A stretch of DNA of 64,000 nt from Clostridiales bacterium (GCA_004554585.1 SFLH01000007.1:42854-106853); one strand, 5' to 3'; positions 1-8,343 are shown, counted from the stretch's first letter. Notes: generated by a model not told the origin, from the letters alone. Numbers and translations are program-made.

Positions 1-113
1 CTTTCGGCTTGATTGCTTTTCTATTTTAGCAAGGTAAATCGTGAATGTAAAGAGGAACCTCCCCAACCGGGCAGAAAAATGCCAAAAGAGAATGAAATTT
101 TTTTCTTCCCCTC

Positions 114-142
114 TTGCATCTTGAAATACCCAGGATTATAAT
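114..142 (+). promoter_or_regulatory. Sigma-A promoter of purA
   Basis: A -35 TTGCAT at 114-119 and a perfect -10 TATAAT at 137-142 are separated by exactly 17 bases. They lie about 110 bases before the purA start, leaving room for a structured leader. Bases 1-113 show no gene and nothing else I can name. Confidence 0.7.
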
Positions 143-155
143 GAGTTGTATTTTT

Positions 156-188
156 CCAGCGGCCTGTCCGGCCGCTGGACAGGTTTTT
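156..188 (+). promoter_or_regulatory. Attenuator-like alternative hairpins in the purA leader
   Basis: CCAGCGGCC (156-164) can pair with GGCCGCTGG (170-178). Alternatively CCTGTCC (163-169) can pair with GGACAGG (177-183), which is followed at once by five T (184-188). The two stems share bases and exclude each other. The second looks like a short intrinsic terminator, the first like an antiterminator. No ligand-binding class is recognised. Confidence 0.4.
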
Positions 189-253
189 GCCTGCTTTGCC
201 AAAAGGGCAGGCAGAGGAAGTTCAACTGGATATGATTTTAGGAGGGGATCTCT

Positions 254-1537
254 GTGGTAAAAGCGATCGTAGGCGCCAACTGGGGCGACGAAGGGAAAGG
301 AAAGATCACGGATCTGATGGCGGAGCATTCGGACATCGTCGTCCGGTTCCAGGGGGGGGCCAACGCCGGCCACACCATCATCAACGACTATGGCCGCTTT
401 GCCCTGCACACCCTGCCCTCGGGCGTGTTCTACTCCCACATCACCAATGTCATCGGCAACGGCGTGGCCCTGGACATCCAGAAGCTGGCCGACGAGCTCA
501 CCGGTCTGATCCAGGCCGGGGTACCCGCCCCCAACCTGATCATCTCCGAGCGCGCCCAGCTGCTTATGCCCTATCACGTTCTCCAGGATGCCTATGAGGA
601 GGAGCGTCTGGGGGGGCATGCCTTTGGCTCCACCAAGAGCGGCATCGCCCCCTTCTACTCGGACAAGTATGCCAAGATCGGCATCCAGGTCTGCGACCTG
701 TTCCACGAGGACCGGCTGCGGGAAAAGCTCTCCCACGCCGTGGCCATCAAAAACATTCTCTTCCAGACCATGTACCAAAAGCCCCCCGTGGACGCCGACG
801 CCCTTTTCCAGCAGCTGCTGACTCTGCGGGAGGTCATCCGCCCCTATGTGGGGGATGGGGTCTCCTTCCTCCATCAGGCGGTCCAGCAGGGCAAAGAGAT
901 CCTGCTGGAGGGGCAGCTGGGCGCCATGAAGGACCCGGATCTGGGCATCGTGCCCATGACCACCTCCTCCCACACCCTGGCAGGCTTTGGCTGTGTGGGC
1001 GCTCCGGTGCCTCCCACGGCCCTGAAGGAGGTTATCTGCGTCTCCAAGGCCTACTCCTCCTGCGTGGGCTCCCAGACGGAACCCTTCGTCAGCGAGCTGC
1101 TGGGCCCCGCCGGGGACGAGCTGCGCCGCCGGGGCGGCGACAAGGGCGAGTTCGGTGCCACCACCGGCCGGCCCCGCCGGGTGGGCTGGTTTGACACGGT
1201 GGCCACCCGCTACGGCTGCATGATCCAGGGCGCCACCCAGGTGGCCCTGACCTGCCTGGATGTGCTGGGCTACCTGGACGAGATTCCCGTGTGCACCGCC
1301 TATGAGATCGATGGCCAGGTGACCAAGGATTTCCCCGTCCCCGCCCAGCTGGAAAAGGCCAAACCCGTCTTCACCACCCTGCCCGGCTGGAAGTCCGACG
1401 TGCGGGGTATCACCCGCTATGAGGACCTCCCTGCCGCCGCCAAGGCCTATGTGGACTTCCTGGAACAGGAGATCCAGGTGCCCATCAAGATCGTCTCCAC
1501 CGGCCCCAAGCGCCACGAGATTGCCCTGCGGCCTTGA
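254..1537 (+). CDS. purA: Adenylosuccinate synthase PurA
   Basis: Makes adenylosuccinate from IMP, aspartate and GTP, the first committed step from IMP to AMP; cytosolic. The 427-residue length is normal for the family. The N-terminal GDEGKGK phosphate loop follows ANW, then GGANAGHT with its conserved His, STKSGIAP, and the C-terminal TTTGRPRRVGW segment that holds IMP and GTP. The start is GTG at 254, with AGGAGGGG ending about five bases upstream; translation opens VKAIVG as the family expects. It is monocistronic, behind its own promoter and a leader with competing hairpins, and converges on sigK. Confidence 0.97.
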   Translation: MVKAIVGANWGDEGKGKITDLMAEHSDIVVRFQGGANAGHTIINDYGRFALHTLPSGVFYSHITNVIGNGVALDIQKLADELTGLIQAGVPAPNLIISERAQLLMPYHVLQDAYEEERLGGHAFGSTKSGIAPFYSDKYAKIGIQVCDLFHEDRLREKLSHAVAIKNILFQTMYQKPPVDADALFQQLLTLREVIRPYVGDGVSFLHQAVQQGKEILLEGQLGAMKDPDLGIVPMTTSSHTLAGFGCVGAPVPPTALKEVICVSKAYSSCVGSQTEPFVSELLGPAGDELRRRGGDKGEFGATTGRPRRVGWFDTVATRYGCMIQGATQVALTCLDVLGYLDEIPVCTAYEIDGQVTKDFPVPAQLEKAKPVFTTLPGWKSDVRGITRYEDLPAAAKAYVDFLEQEIQVPIKIVSTGPKRHEIALRP

Positions 1538-1560
1538 TTTTCCATCGACCCAAAACAGTT

Positions 1561-1593
1561 CGCCCGGGAACCGATACGCACGGTTCCCGGGCG
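1561..1593. terminator. Hairpin between convergent purA and sigK
   Basis: CGCCCGGGAACCG (1561-1573) pairs perfectly with CGGTTCCCGGGCG (1581-1593). Neither side has a strong T-run (the minus-strand side has a short TTTT a few bases later), so termination efficiency is uncertain. It sits exactly between two converging stop codons. Confidence 0.5.
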
Positions 1594-1598
1594 GATCA

Positions 1599-2288
1599 TT
1601 ATGTCCCTTTTTCCATTTCCTCCCGCAGTTTTCCCAACGCCTTTTTTTCCAGGCGAGAAACGTACGAGCGGCTGATGCCGCAGGCGCTGGCGATTTCCCG
1701 CTGGGTGCGAGGGGCCTCGCCGTCCAGACCGTAGCGGAGGGTGATCACTTTGGCCTCTCGGTCGGTCAGGCAAGTTTCCACACATCGCCGGACTTTCTGG
1801 CAGGAGTCTCGAGCGTCCAGATTTTCCAGCATGTCGTCGTCCACGCTAATCACGTCCATGAGGGACAGGGCGTTTCCCTCGGGGTCTGCGTCCAGGGAAT
1901 CCGACAGGGAGACCTCTCCCTGGTACTTCCGCTGACTGCGAAAATACATGAGAATCTCATTTTCAATGCAGCGGCTGGCATAGGTGGCCAGGCGGACCTT
2001 CTTGTCGGCCTTGAAGGTGGAAATCCCCTTGATCAGCCCAATGGTGCCGATGGAGATCAGGTCATCCTGATCGCCGGACTGGACATAGTATTTCTTGAGA
2101 ATGTGGGAAACCAGACGCAGGTTGTGCTCCACCAGCTTGTTGCGGGCCTCGATGTCTCCCTGGGCAAACCGGGCCAGATACTCCCGCTCCTCCTCCGCCT
2201 TCAGGGGCCGGGGAAAGGACCCGGCATTCCCTAGGCGGAGGGGAACGCATATCGTGTTGAGCAGCAGTATGATCCATGCAGAAAGCAT
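1599..2288 (-). CDS. sigK: RNA polymerase sporulation sigma factor sigma-K (pro-form)
   Basis: Late mother-cell sigma factor that switches on coat and maturation genes during sporulation. Region 2 is plain (ARNKLVEHNLRLV, DLISIGTIGLIKGI, KLATYASRCIENEIL-type segments), and region 4 ends in a QREIASACGISRSYVSRLEK helix-turn-helix. The first 20 or so residues are hydrophobic (LSAWIILLLN), as in the membrane-held pro-sequence of Bacillus pro-sigma-K. I chose ATG 2288 because AGGAGG lies eight bases upstream; the in-frame GTG at 2297 overlaps that site. About 229 residues. The gene is intact, with no skin-type element inside it. Confidence 0.92.
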   Translation of the reverse strand: MLSAWIILLLNTICVPLRLGNAGSFPRPLKAEEEREYLARFAQGDIEARNKLVEHNLRLVSHILKKYYVQSGDQDDLISIGTIGLIKGISTFKADKKVRLATYASRCIENEILMYFRSQRKYQGEVSLSDSLDADPEGNALSLMDVISVDDDMLENLDARDSCQKVRRCVETCLTDREAKVITLRYGLDGEAPRTQREIASACGISRSYVSRLEKKALGKLREEMEKGT

Positions 2289-2504
2289 AGGCAGCACCTC
2301 CTGGCTCTACTCTATTCCCCGGCGGCCTGTCTCTATTGCCAAAATTTTTCGCGGCTGCCCTCCCTCTTCTCCCAGCCGTTTTCCCCTCCCTTCCCGGTTC
2401 CGCGGGAATTTTTTCGCGGTTTGTGTTTTAATCACAGTAAATGCCGGTCTTTTGGGATATGCTATAGCCAACAAAAAGAATTGCACTGGAAAGGAGCACT
2501 TAGT

Positions 2505-2813
2505 ATGGCAGTGACCAATATCAATTTAGAGAATTTCGACCAGCAGGTCGCACAGGCTTCCTCCCCCGTCCTCGTGGACTTCTGGGCCGCATGGTGCGGA
2601 CCCTGCTCCATGCTCTCCCCCGTAGTGGAGGAGTTGGCTCAGGAGCATCCTGAGATCGCCTTCGGCAAGGTGAACGTAGACGAGGTGCCCGAGCTTGCCC
2701 AGCGGTACCAGATCTCCGCCATCCCCACTCTGCTGCTCTTCCGGGACGGCAAGCCCGTGGATATGTCCGTGGGCGTGAAGTCCAAAAGAGAGCTGGAGGC
2801 CTTTTTGAAGTAA
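2505..2813 (+). CDS. trxA: Thioredoxin
   Basis: Small dithiol-disulfide oxidoreductase of 102 residues, cytosolic, reducing target disulfides with electrons from thioredoxin reductase, which is not in this window. The WCGPC active site sits near residue 30 after FWAAW, and the cis-proline segment ISAIPTLLLF follows at about residue 75. Start ATG 2505 has AAAGGAG upstream; the longer frame from 2421 adds unrelated residues. It stands alone between the sigK upstream region and a strong terminator. Confidence 0.95.
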   Translation: MAVTNINLENFDQQVAQASSPVLVDFWAAWCGPCSMLSPVVEELAQEHPEIAFGKVNVDEVPELAQRYQISAIPTLLLFRDGKPVDMSVGVKSKRELEAFLK

Positions 2814-2847
2814 TCGATATCTTCCTCTCATAAATACGTCTTTCAGA

Positions 2848-2890
2848 ACAAGAGGACCGAAGCATCCCGCTTCGGTCCTCTTGTTGTTTT
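2848..2890 (+). terminator. Intrinsic terminator after trxA
   Basis: A 15-base stem (2848-2862 with 2870-2884) around a short CATCCCG loop is followed by TGTTTTT. It also faces the convergent membrane-protein gene ending at 2907. Confidence 0.8.
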
Positions 2891-2906
2891 TCTTCTGTCA
2901 GACGTT

Positions 2907-3437
2907 CTACCTTGCCAGCAGCTGCCGGCGGAAGCGGAAAAACAGCAGGCAGACCCACAGGCCGGTCACCACCCCCGCCAAGGCCATGGGCAGTGCCAGC
3001 AGGAAATGCTCCTGCCAGTTCACCGGCAGGGCCATGAGCGTAATGAGAACCACCATCACCGTGCGCAGATAAAACAGTTTCTCCTGGTCGGGCAGCTTCA
3101 GCTTGGCGGCCAGACGAGCCAAGTCGGTGAGAAACTGGTAGTGGAAATAAATGGCCATGACGTCCACCAGCACCTTCACCAGGGGCAAGGTGACCGATAC
3201 ACTCAGAGCCGTGCTCACCCAGAGGATCCCCTCCCAGACCCCCAGCAGGATCCCCAGCGGGCGCAGGAGCTTCAGGGAGGGCACCAGCGGGGCGGCCTCC
3301 CGGATGGCCAGGAAGAGGAAGACGTAGCAGGCCCAGTCGGGCAACATGTCCAAAGTAAATAAGTTAAGGTTAAAATACTGGAAAAGATAGCCCGTTCCCG
3401 CCAAAGCAAAGGCATCCGCCGCTTTTCTATACTCCAT
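2907..3437 (-). CDS. Integral membrane protein of unknown function
   Basis: I do not recognise a family. The 176 residues carry about five hydrophobic segments (for example WACYVFLFLAI, ILLGVWEGILWVSTAL, LFYLRTVMVVLITLMAL and a C-terminal FLLALPMALAGVVTGLWV) and end in a basic FFRFRRQLLAR tail. It starts 11 bases inside the end of the BlaR1-like gene, so it is very probably translationally coupled to it and belongs to the same BlaI-controlled operon. A role as partner or output of that sensor is inference only. Confidence 0.75.
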   Translation of the reverse strand: MEYRKAADAFALAGTGYLFQYFNLNLFTLDMLPDWACYVFLFLAIREAAPLVPSLKLLRPLGILLGVWEGILWVSTALSVSVTLPLVKVLVDVMAIYFHYQFLTDLARLAAKLKLPDQEKLFYLRTVMVVLITLMALPVNWQEHFLLALPMALAGVVTGLWVCLLFFRFRRQLLAR

Positions 3438-5433
3438 CGTCCGCCGCCTCCTTCAAGGTCATGGTCTCCCGGACCTGGTCGTTCCAGAGGACCCGCAGGG
3501 CAAAGGCCTCTGGGAGGGCCTCCTTCTCGTCGCAGATGGAACCGTCACGGCAGGTAAGGGTCCCGTCCCACGCTTCATCTATGGCGATGCAGGTGTAGCG
3601 GGCACCATTGCTGTTGCTGCCGCTGGCGCCGGGGACCATGCGGTCGAAGACATCCAGGGCGGAGAAGTCCGCCTCCTCCCCTGGCATCACCGGCATGGCC
3701 TGGATGGCCAGGGTGGTCAGGCTTTCCCGGTCCTCCGCTGTGCCGGCAAAGGCATAAGTCACCCGATGGCTGCGCCAGCACACCCAGTCGGTTTTGTCGT
3801 AGTCCGGGGGCTGTTCCAGCTCGTCCCAGCTCTCCGGGGCATAGACCAGCTGGAGCGCTGCCTGCCCTTGTCCGCTCTCCCCCTGGGCCTGGTAGACCTT
3901 GTCCGCCGGCAGGAAAGGATAGCCCATGTCCGGGCTGTAAAAGCTGCCAGACACCGTGGACAGATACAGGGTCCGCTCTCCGGTCTGCTCCACCACATAG
4001 CCTTGGCCGGCCTCCCGGTAGACCCGGATGGGACAGACCAGCAGACCCGTCCGGTCCAAAGAGTCCTTGGACCGCTCCTCCACAGCCAGGACCAGGAGGG
4101 CGGTGGTGCTGCCGTCATCCTCTTCCCGCAGCTGACACAGGCCGTAGTTCTCCTTGGTGAAGGCACAGACAGTGGTCTCCTCCCTGTTTACCGGGGCCTG
4201 TGTAGAATACATCTCCACCAGATAGAAGGGCAGTTCCTCCCCTTCCAGCAGGGAGAACTGGTCTCCCAACTGGCGGTATTCCTCCATCAGGCTCGTCCGC
4301 ATTTCCGCCGGGGAGGCGGCCATGAGGGTCAGGCGGCTGCCCTCCACCAGGCCCTTGGCGTAGGCGTCCACCGCCCCGGCCACGGTGGTGCAGTGGTTCA
4401 GGCGGGCAGCGGCCAGGGTCCTGATGGGGGACCCACCGTCCGCAGGTCTCAGGTTGGCAGGCTCCGCCGCCGTGCCCGTCAGGCAGATGACCAGCAGCAG
4501 GAGGGTGATGCTACAGGAAGCCAGGGCCATCCCCCTGGGGTAGGTCTTGAAGCGGACGATGGCCTCAATACGCCGGGCGATGTTTTTGCCGCCGTTGGAG
4601 ATGGAAGTGGTGCCAGGGGCACGAGGGTACTTCTCGTTGGCCATGGACAGCAGGCTGATGCCGTAAGAACGGCGCTCCTCCCCTGCCAGGCGCTCCAGCA
4701 CCCGCTGGTCACACAGGGACTCCAGGTCGTTGCCCACCCGGTCCAAAAACAGGTGGACCAGGGGGTTGCACCAGTGGATGGCCCGACAGAGGGACCAAAA
4801 GACATTTTGCAGGGCGTCGTGATATTTCACATGGAGCAGCTCGTGGAGGAGCACATGGTCCTCCATCTCCTTCCCCGCCGGCAGGGCCAGCACCGGACGG
4901 AAAACCCCGCAGACCATGGGAGAGGTCAGGCCGGGCAGGACCACCACCGCGCAAAGGGGCAGGCCGTACTGCTCTGCCACCCCCATCACCTGGCGGCGGA
5001 GGTCCTCCGAGGGTTCTTCTCCCCTCCCCATGAGACGGCGCAGGGAGAGGTAGCTGACCAGATACCGCAGCAAAAAGGCCACCACGCCGAGGACGTAGAG
5101 GAAAAACAGCCAGTCTGTAACGCTGTGGGGCAGGCCGGTCAGCCAGGGCACTGGGGCCTTTACCTGGATTGCCTGGGCCACCGAGGTATAGGTCGAGGAC
5201 AGCCCTTCCTCCACCGTCAGTTTGGCCATCTCGAGCCACAAAGGCAGCCGGAGCAGGGGTGTCCCGCCGCCAAAGGTGGCCGGCACCAGCAGCCGGGCCG
5301 CCAGCACCACCCAGACGAAATATTGCCACCGGGGGGACAGCTTGTCCCGCAGCAGCCACTTGATCACCAGCAGCAGCACACCTACCAGGGAGACGTAGGC
5401 GGTCTGGAGTAAAAACTCCCAAAGATTGGTCAT
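3427..5433 (-). CDS. BlaR1/MecR1-type M56 membrane peptidase (sensor of unknown signal)
   Basis: Membrane zinc metallopeptidase that in BlaR1/MecR1 systems cleaves the partner BlaI-type repressor. It has N-terminal membrane segments (residues about 8-25, 35-50, 105-125), a cytosolic peptidase domain with the HELLH zinc motif at residues 197-201 and WCNPLVHLF after it, a further membrane segment near residue 310, then a roughly 340-residue outer domain. That outer domain shows no STxK penicillin-binding motif and resembles nothing I can name, so beta-lactam sensing is not supported. It follows blaI by one base. Confidence 0.88.
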   Translation of the reverse strand: MTNLWEFLLQTAYVSLVGVLLLVIKWLLRDKLSPRWQYFVWVVLAARLLVPATFGGGTPLLRLPLWLEMAKLTVEEGLSSTYTSVAQAIQVKAPVPWLTGLPHSVTDWLFFLYVLGVVAFLLRYLVSYLSLRRLMGRGEEPSEDLRRQVMGVAEQYGLPLCAVVVLPGLTSPMVCGVFRPVLALPAGKEMEDHVLLHELLHVKYHDALQNVFWSLCRAIHWCNPLVHLFLDRVGNDLESLCDQRVLERLAGEERRSYGISLLSMANEKYPRAPGTTSISNGGKNIARRIEAIVRFKTYPRGMALASCSITLLLLVICLTGTAAEPANLRPADGGSPIRTLAAARLNHCTTVAGAVDAYAKGLVEGSRLTLMAASPAEMRTSLMEEYRQLGDQFSLLEGEELPFYLVEMYSTQAPVNREETTVCAFTKENYGLCQLREEDDGSTTALLVLAVEERSKDSLDRTGLLVCPIRVYREAGQGYVVEQTGERTLYLSTVSGSFYSPDMGYPFLPADKVYQAQGESGQGQAALQLVYAPESWDELEQPPDYDKTDWVCWRSHRVTYAFAGTAEDRESLTTLAIQAMPVMPGEEADFSALDVFDRMVPGASGSNSNGARYTCIAIDEAWDGTLTCRDGSICDEKEALPEAFALRVLWNDQVRETMTLKEAADDGV

Positions 5434-5434
5434 C

Positions 5435-5800
5435 TCATACCTCCATTTCCTCCAACAGCCGCCGCAGCCGGTCCCGCTCGGCAGAGGTGATGGTGCTCTC
5501 CTTCAAAAAGGCCGCGATCAGGTCCCCGGCAGCCCCGCCGTAGACCTGGTCCAGCAGCTGGCCCCGGGCCTGGCGGGCGCAGTCGTCCCGGCTCACCGCC
5601 GCAGCGTAGCGGTGGGGCTCAGTCTGGCGGAGGATGGTCACCAGGCCCTTGGCCTCCATTCGGGTCAGATAGGTGTGTACGGTGTTGCGTCGCCAGTGGT
5701 GGGTGGGCTCCAGGGCGGAGACGATCTCGCCCAGGGGGAAGCTCTCCCCCTGCCACAGGACTTCCAGCACCGCCCACTCCCCTTCGGTCAGTTTTGCCAT
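5435..5800 (-). CDS. BlaI/MecI/CopY family transcriptional repressor
   Basis: Winged-helix repressor of 121 residues, dimerising through its C-terminal helices. The N-terminal half opens MAKLTEGEWAVLEVLWQG and continues with NTVHTYLTRMEAKGLV, the recognition helix and wing typical of BlaI/MecI. It is the first gene of a three-gene leftward operon with the BlaR1-type protease and a small membrane protein. Its promoter (5866-5894) carries two CTAC-N4-GTAG operators, which strongly suggests autorepression relieved by the protease. RBS and ATG at 5800 are well placed. Confidence 0.92.
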   Translation of the reverse strand: MAKLTEGEWAVLEVLWQGESFPLGEIVSALEPTHHWRRNTVHTYLTRMEAKGLVTILRQTEPHRYAAAVSRDDCARQARGQLLDQVYGGAAGDLIAAFLKESTITSAERDRLRRLLEEMEV

Positions 5801-5836
5801 CTGGCGTACCCCCTTTCCGCCGCTGGTTTCTCCGTC

Positions 5837-5848
5837 CTACAATTGTAG
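5837..5848. promoter_or_regulatory. BlaI-type operator 2
   Basis: CTACAATTGTAG is a perfect 12-base palindrome containing the TACA/TGTA half-sites bound by BlaI/MecI regulators. It lies just downstream of the expected transcription start of the blaI-like operon. Confidence 0.75.
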
Positions 5849-5865
5849 AACTTCTTTTCGATTCC

Positions 5866-5894
5866 ACTATACTACGCTTGTAGAATCTTGTCAA
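5866..5894 (-). promoter_or_regulatory. Sigma-A promoter of the blaI-blaR1-like operon
   Basis: On the minus strand a consensus -35 TTGACA (5889-5894) is followed after exactly 17 bases by -10 TATAGT (5866-5871). The spacer holds operator 1. Confidence 0.8.
5872..5883. promoter_or_regulatory. BlaI-type operator 1 in the promoter spacer
   Basis: CTACGCTTGTAG carries the same CTAC/GTAG half-sites as operator 2 with an imperfect centre. It fills the -35/-10 spacer, 35 bases centre to centre from operator 2, so bound repressor would block RNA polymerase directly. Confidence 0.7.
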
Positions 5895-5907
5895 CGGTCT
5901 TTTCCCC

Positions 5908-5936
5908 ATGACTTTTCCGCCGTCATCTGGTATACT
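5908..5936 (+). promoter_or_regulatory. Promoter of the MBL hydrolase gene
   Basis: An extended -10 (TG-G-TATACT, hexamer 5931-5936) lies 17 bases after an ATGACT -35 (5908-5913). It diverges from the blaI promoter, whose -35 starts only 14 bases away, so the two may influence each other. Confidence 0.6.
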
Positions 5937-5969
5937 ATGGGCACGACAAGAGAGAAAGGACTGGATGCC

Positions 5970-6845
5970 ATGTATGAACTCATTCAAGCCGGCCCCCACA
6001 GCTACTACATCAACGCCCCGGTGAAGATCGGCCTGTATGTCTTAGAGGACCAGGCGTGGCTCATCGACAGCGGTGGGGACAAGGACGCCGGACGGAAGGT
6101 CCGTCAGCTGCTGGAAAAGCAGGGATGGACCCTGCGGGCCATTTTGAACACCCACTCCAACGCCGACCACATCGGGGGCAACAAGTACCTGCAAAAGCAG
6201 ACGGGCTGTCCCGTCTACGCCCCGGGCATCGACTGCGCCTTTACCCGCCATCCTCTGCTGGAACCAGCGTATCTGTACGGCGGCTTTCCCCCCAAAGACC
6301 TGCGGCACAAGTTCCTCATGGCCCAGGAGAGTGACGCGGCCTATCTGACCCAGGAGGTCTTACCCCAGGGAATGAAGCTCCTGCCTCTGCCGGGTCATTT
6401 CTTTGATATGGTGGGCTTCGAGACCGACGAGGGGGTGACCTACCTGGCCGACTGCCTGTCCAGCCGGGAGACGTTGGACAAGTATGGCATCGGGGTGATC
6501 TATGACGTGGGGGCTTATCTGGACACCTTGGAAAAGGTGAAAACCATGACCGCCAAATGCTTTGTCCCCGCCCACGCCCCGGCCACGGAGGACATCGCTC
6601 CCCTGGCCCAGTACAACATCGACAAGACTTTGGAGGTGGCGGAGAAAATCCGTGCCTTCTGCCGGGAGCCAATCTCTTTTGAGGTTTTATTGCAAAAGCT
6701 CTTCACCGACTACGACCTCACCATGGACTTTTCCCAATACGTCCTGGTGGGCAGCACGGTGCGCTCCTACCTGGCCTGGCTGAAGGACAAGGCGGAGGTC
6801 ACCGTCTCCTTCGACACCCGGATGGCCTTGTGGCAGACGGTGTGA
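5970..6845 (+). CDS. MBL-fold metallo-hydrolase
   Basis: Metallo-beta-lactamase-fold hydrolase of 291 residues. It has the HSNADHIGG metal motif near residues 60-70, a GHFFDMVGF His downstream, an Asp in LADCLSS, and FVPAHAP with the final His. The substrate is not evident; relatives include glyoxalase II-like thioesterases. The C-terminal 80 residues look like a winged-helix appendage (SFEVLLQKLFTDYDLTMDFSQYVLVG). ATG 5970 is preceded by AAAGGA. It lies divergent from the blaI-like operon, but no BlaI operator sits in its own core promoter. Confidence 0.85.
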   Translation: MYELIQAGPHSYYINAPVKIGLYVLEDQAWLIDSGGDKDAGRKVRQLLEKQGWTLRAILNTHSNADHIGGNKYLQKQTGCPVYAPGIDCAFTRHPLLEPAYLYGGFPPKDLRHKFLMAQESDAAYLTQEVLPQGMKLLPLPGHFFDMVGFETDEGVTYLADCLSSRETLDKYGIGVIYDVGAYLDTLEKVKTMTAKCFVPAHAPATEDIAPLAQYNIDKTLEVAEKIRAFCREPISFEVLLQKLFTDYDLTMDFSQYVLVGSTVRSYLAWLKDKAEVTVSFDTRMALWQTV

Positions 6846-6870
6846 TCCTTTTCCATCCATAGCTGCGCAA

Positions 6871-6900
6871 AAAAACAGGACGGTCACCCGTCCTGTTTTT
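6871..6900. terminator. Bidirectional terminator
   Basis: AAAAACAGGACGG (6871-6883) pairs with CCGTCCTGTTTTT (6888-6900) around TCAC. A/T tracts on both sides suit both the MBL gene and the convergent antiporter gene. Confidence 0.85.
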
Positions 6901-6920
6901 ACGTTTCGTGAGGAAGGTTT

Positions 6921-8255
6921 TTATCCCACCAGGAACCCGGCGGCCAGATAGGCCACCAGCGCCAGCAGCACTGGCAGAAGGATCAACGGCGTGGCGCACT
7001 GGGCGTAGCGGACATTGTCGATCTGGGATGCCGAGCAGGCCAGGGTGGCCTCGGAGCCGAAGAAGCACAGATGGGACCCTGCCGCCGTGGCGGAGATGAT
7101 GGCCCCAGCGGTGAGCAGAACGTTGCCGTCCAGCGCCTGGGCGATGGGGATGATCACCGGGAAGGCAATGGCGCAGATGCCCCAGAAGTTCCCCGCCGCC
7201 ACCGCCAGAACCGTGACGATCAGGAAGGCCGCCGCCGGCAGCAGCTGGGGACTCATGGCCGCCTTGGCCGCGCCAATGACGAACTCGGGCATCCCCAGCA
7301 GGCTGTTGATGTCCCGGAGGATGAAGGCACTGGTGACGATGAACAGAACCCCGATCATGTCCTTAAATCCCACCAACACCGTGTCCAGGTATTTCCCTGG
7401 GGTCATCAGCCGCTGGGGCAGGTAGAGAACGGCACAGAAAACCAGGCAGGCCAGGGTGCCATAAAGAATCTCCCCGGTGGCAATGGTCAGAGCGGTGACC
7501 AAGATCACCGGCAGCAGGAAGTTCAGGGCACGGGGCTTGGCCGGTCCCTCCTCCTCGGGGGTTTCCTGGGCCGTCGGGGCAACCTCACGGGCCTTGGCAT
7601 AGGCCTGGCGCATGGGGCCGAATTTGGGCAGAATCCCCACCCCGTAAAGCAGGCCGCACAGCAGGGCCAAGAAGGGGTAGAACAGGAAGGGCAGGGCGTG
7701 CAGGAAGGTGCTCATCCCCGCCTCGGCGGTGCTCACGTCGGTGGCCACCAGCTGGCTGATCATGAATACCCCCCAGGTGGAAGTGGGCACGATGACGCAG
7801 ATGGAGGATGCAGTGGAGTTGCTCAGATAGGCCAGCATTTCCCGGGGCACATGGAAGCGGTCGGTGGCCCGGCGCATGGCGGTGCCCACAGAGAGGATGG
7901 ACAGCCAGTCGTCCACAAAGACCACAATGCCCAGCAGCCAGGAGGCGAAGAGGGTGCGCTTCTCCCCCTTGCAGATCTTTCCCGCAATGGCGGTGAAGCC
8001 CTGGATTCCCCCAGAGACCTCAAATAGGGCCACCAAACTGCCAAAAAAGCCGCACACCAGCACCAGCCAGATCCACAGGTCGCTGCCCATCACCCCGTAG
8101 ACCACGTCCAGCCAGGGCTTGGCGAAACCAGTTCCGTAGAGCATCACTGCCCCCACAATGGTCCCGGCCAGCAGGGAGACCGCCGTTCGTTTGGTGAAAA
8201 ACACCAGCACGATGACCACCGCCACCGGCAGCAAACTCAGGATGCCATACTCCAT
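6921..8255 (-). CDS. NhaC-family Na+/H+ antiporter
   Basis: Polytopic transporter of 444 residues with about eleven hydrophobic segments, matching the NhaC family (PF03553) by features such as VVFVDDWLSILSVGTAMR with a buried Asp pair, STASSICVIVPTSTWGVFMISQ, and AGNFWGICAIAFPVIIPIAQ near the end. It should exchange cytosolic Na+ (or a Na+-coupled organic anion, as in MleN relatives) for protons. GGAAGGAG precedes ATG 8255. It has its own promoter (8314-8343) and a shared terminator, so it is monocistronic. The exact substrate cannot be read from sequence. Confidence 0.85.
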   Translation of the reverse strand: MEYGILSLLPVAVVIVLVFFTKRTAVSLLAGTIVGAVMLYGTGFAKPWLDVVYGVMGSDLWIWLVLVCGFFGSLVALFEVSGGIQGFTAIAGKICKGEKRTLFASWLLGIVVFVDDWLSILSVGTAMRRATDRFHVPREMLAYLSNSTASSICVIVPTSTWGVFMISQLVATDVSTAEAGMSTFLHALPFLFYPFLALLCGLLYGVGILPKFGPMRQAYAKAREVAPTAQETPEEEGPAKPRALNFLLPVILVTALTIATGEILYGTLACLVFCAVLYLPQRLMTPGKYLDTVLVGFKDMIGVLFIVTSAFILRDINSLLGMPEFVIGAAKAAMSPQLLPAAAFLIVTVLAVAAGNFWGICAIAFPVIIPIAQALDGNVLLTAGAIISATAAGSHLCFFGSEATLACSASQIDNVRYAQCATPLILLPVLLALVAYLAAGFLVG

Positions 8256-8313
8256 CGGTCACACTCCTTCCAAAAAAACGCACTCTTTTTCTCTCTTTTG
8301 TGGTGATAATGTA

Positions 8314-8343
8314 ATAGTACGGCAAAAGAACCGTCTCCGTCAA
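8314..8343 (-). promoter_or_regulatory. Probable promoter of the antiporter gene
   Basis: Minus-strand TTGACG (8338-8343), 18-base spacer, TACTAT (8314-8319). The rest of the 264-base gap up to the thiM stop holds only the thiM terminator. Confidence 0.5.

Noticed and set aside
3427..5433. Beta-lactam sensing by the BlaR1-like protein
   Set aside because: No STxK or KTG penicillin-binding motif in the outer domain and no beta-lactamase gene nearby.
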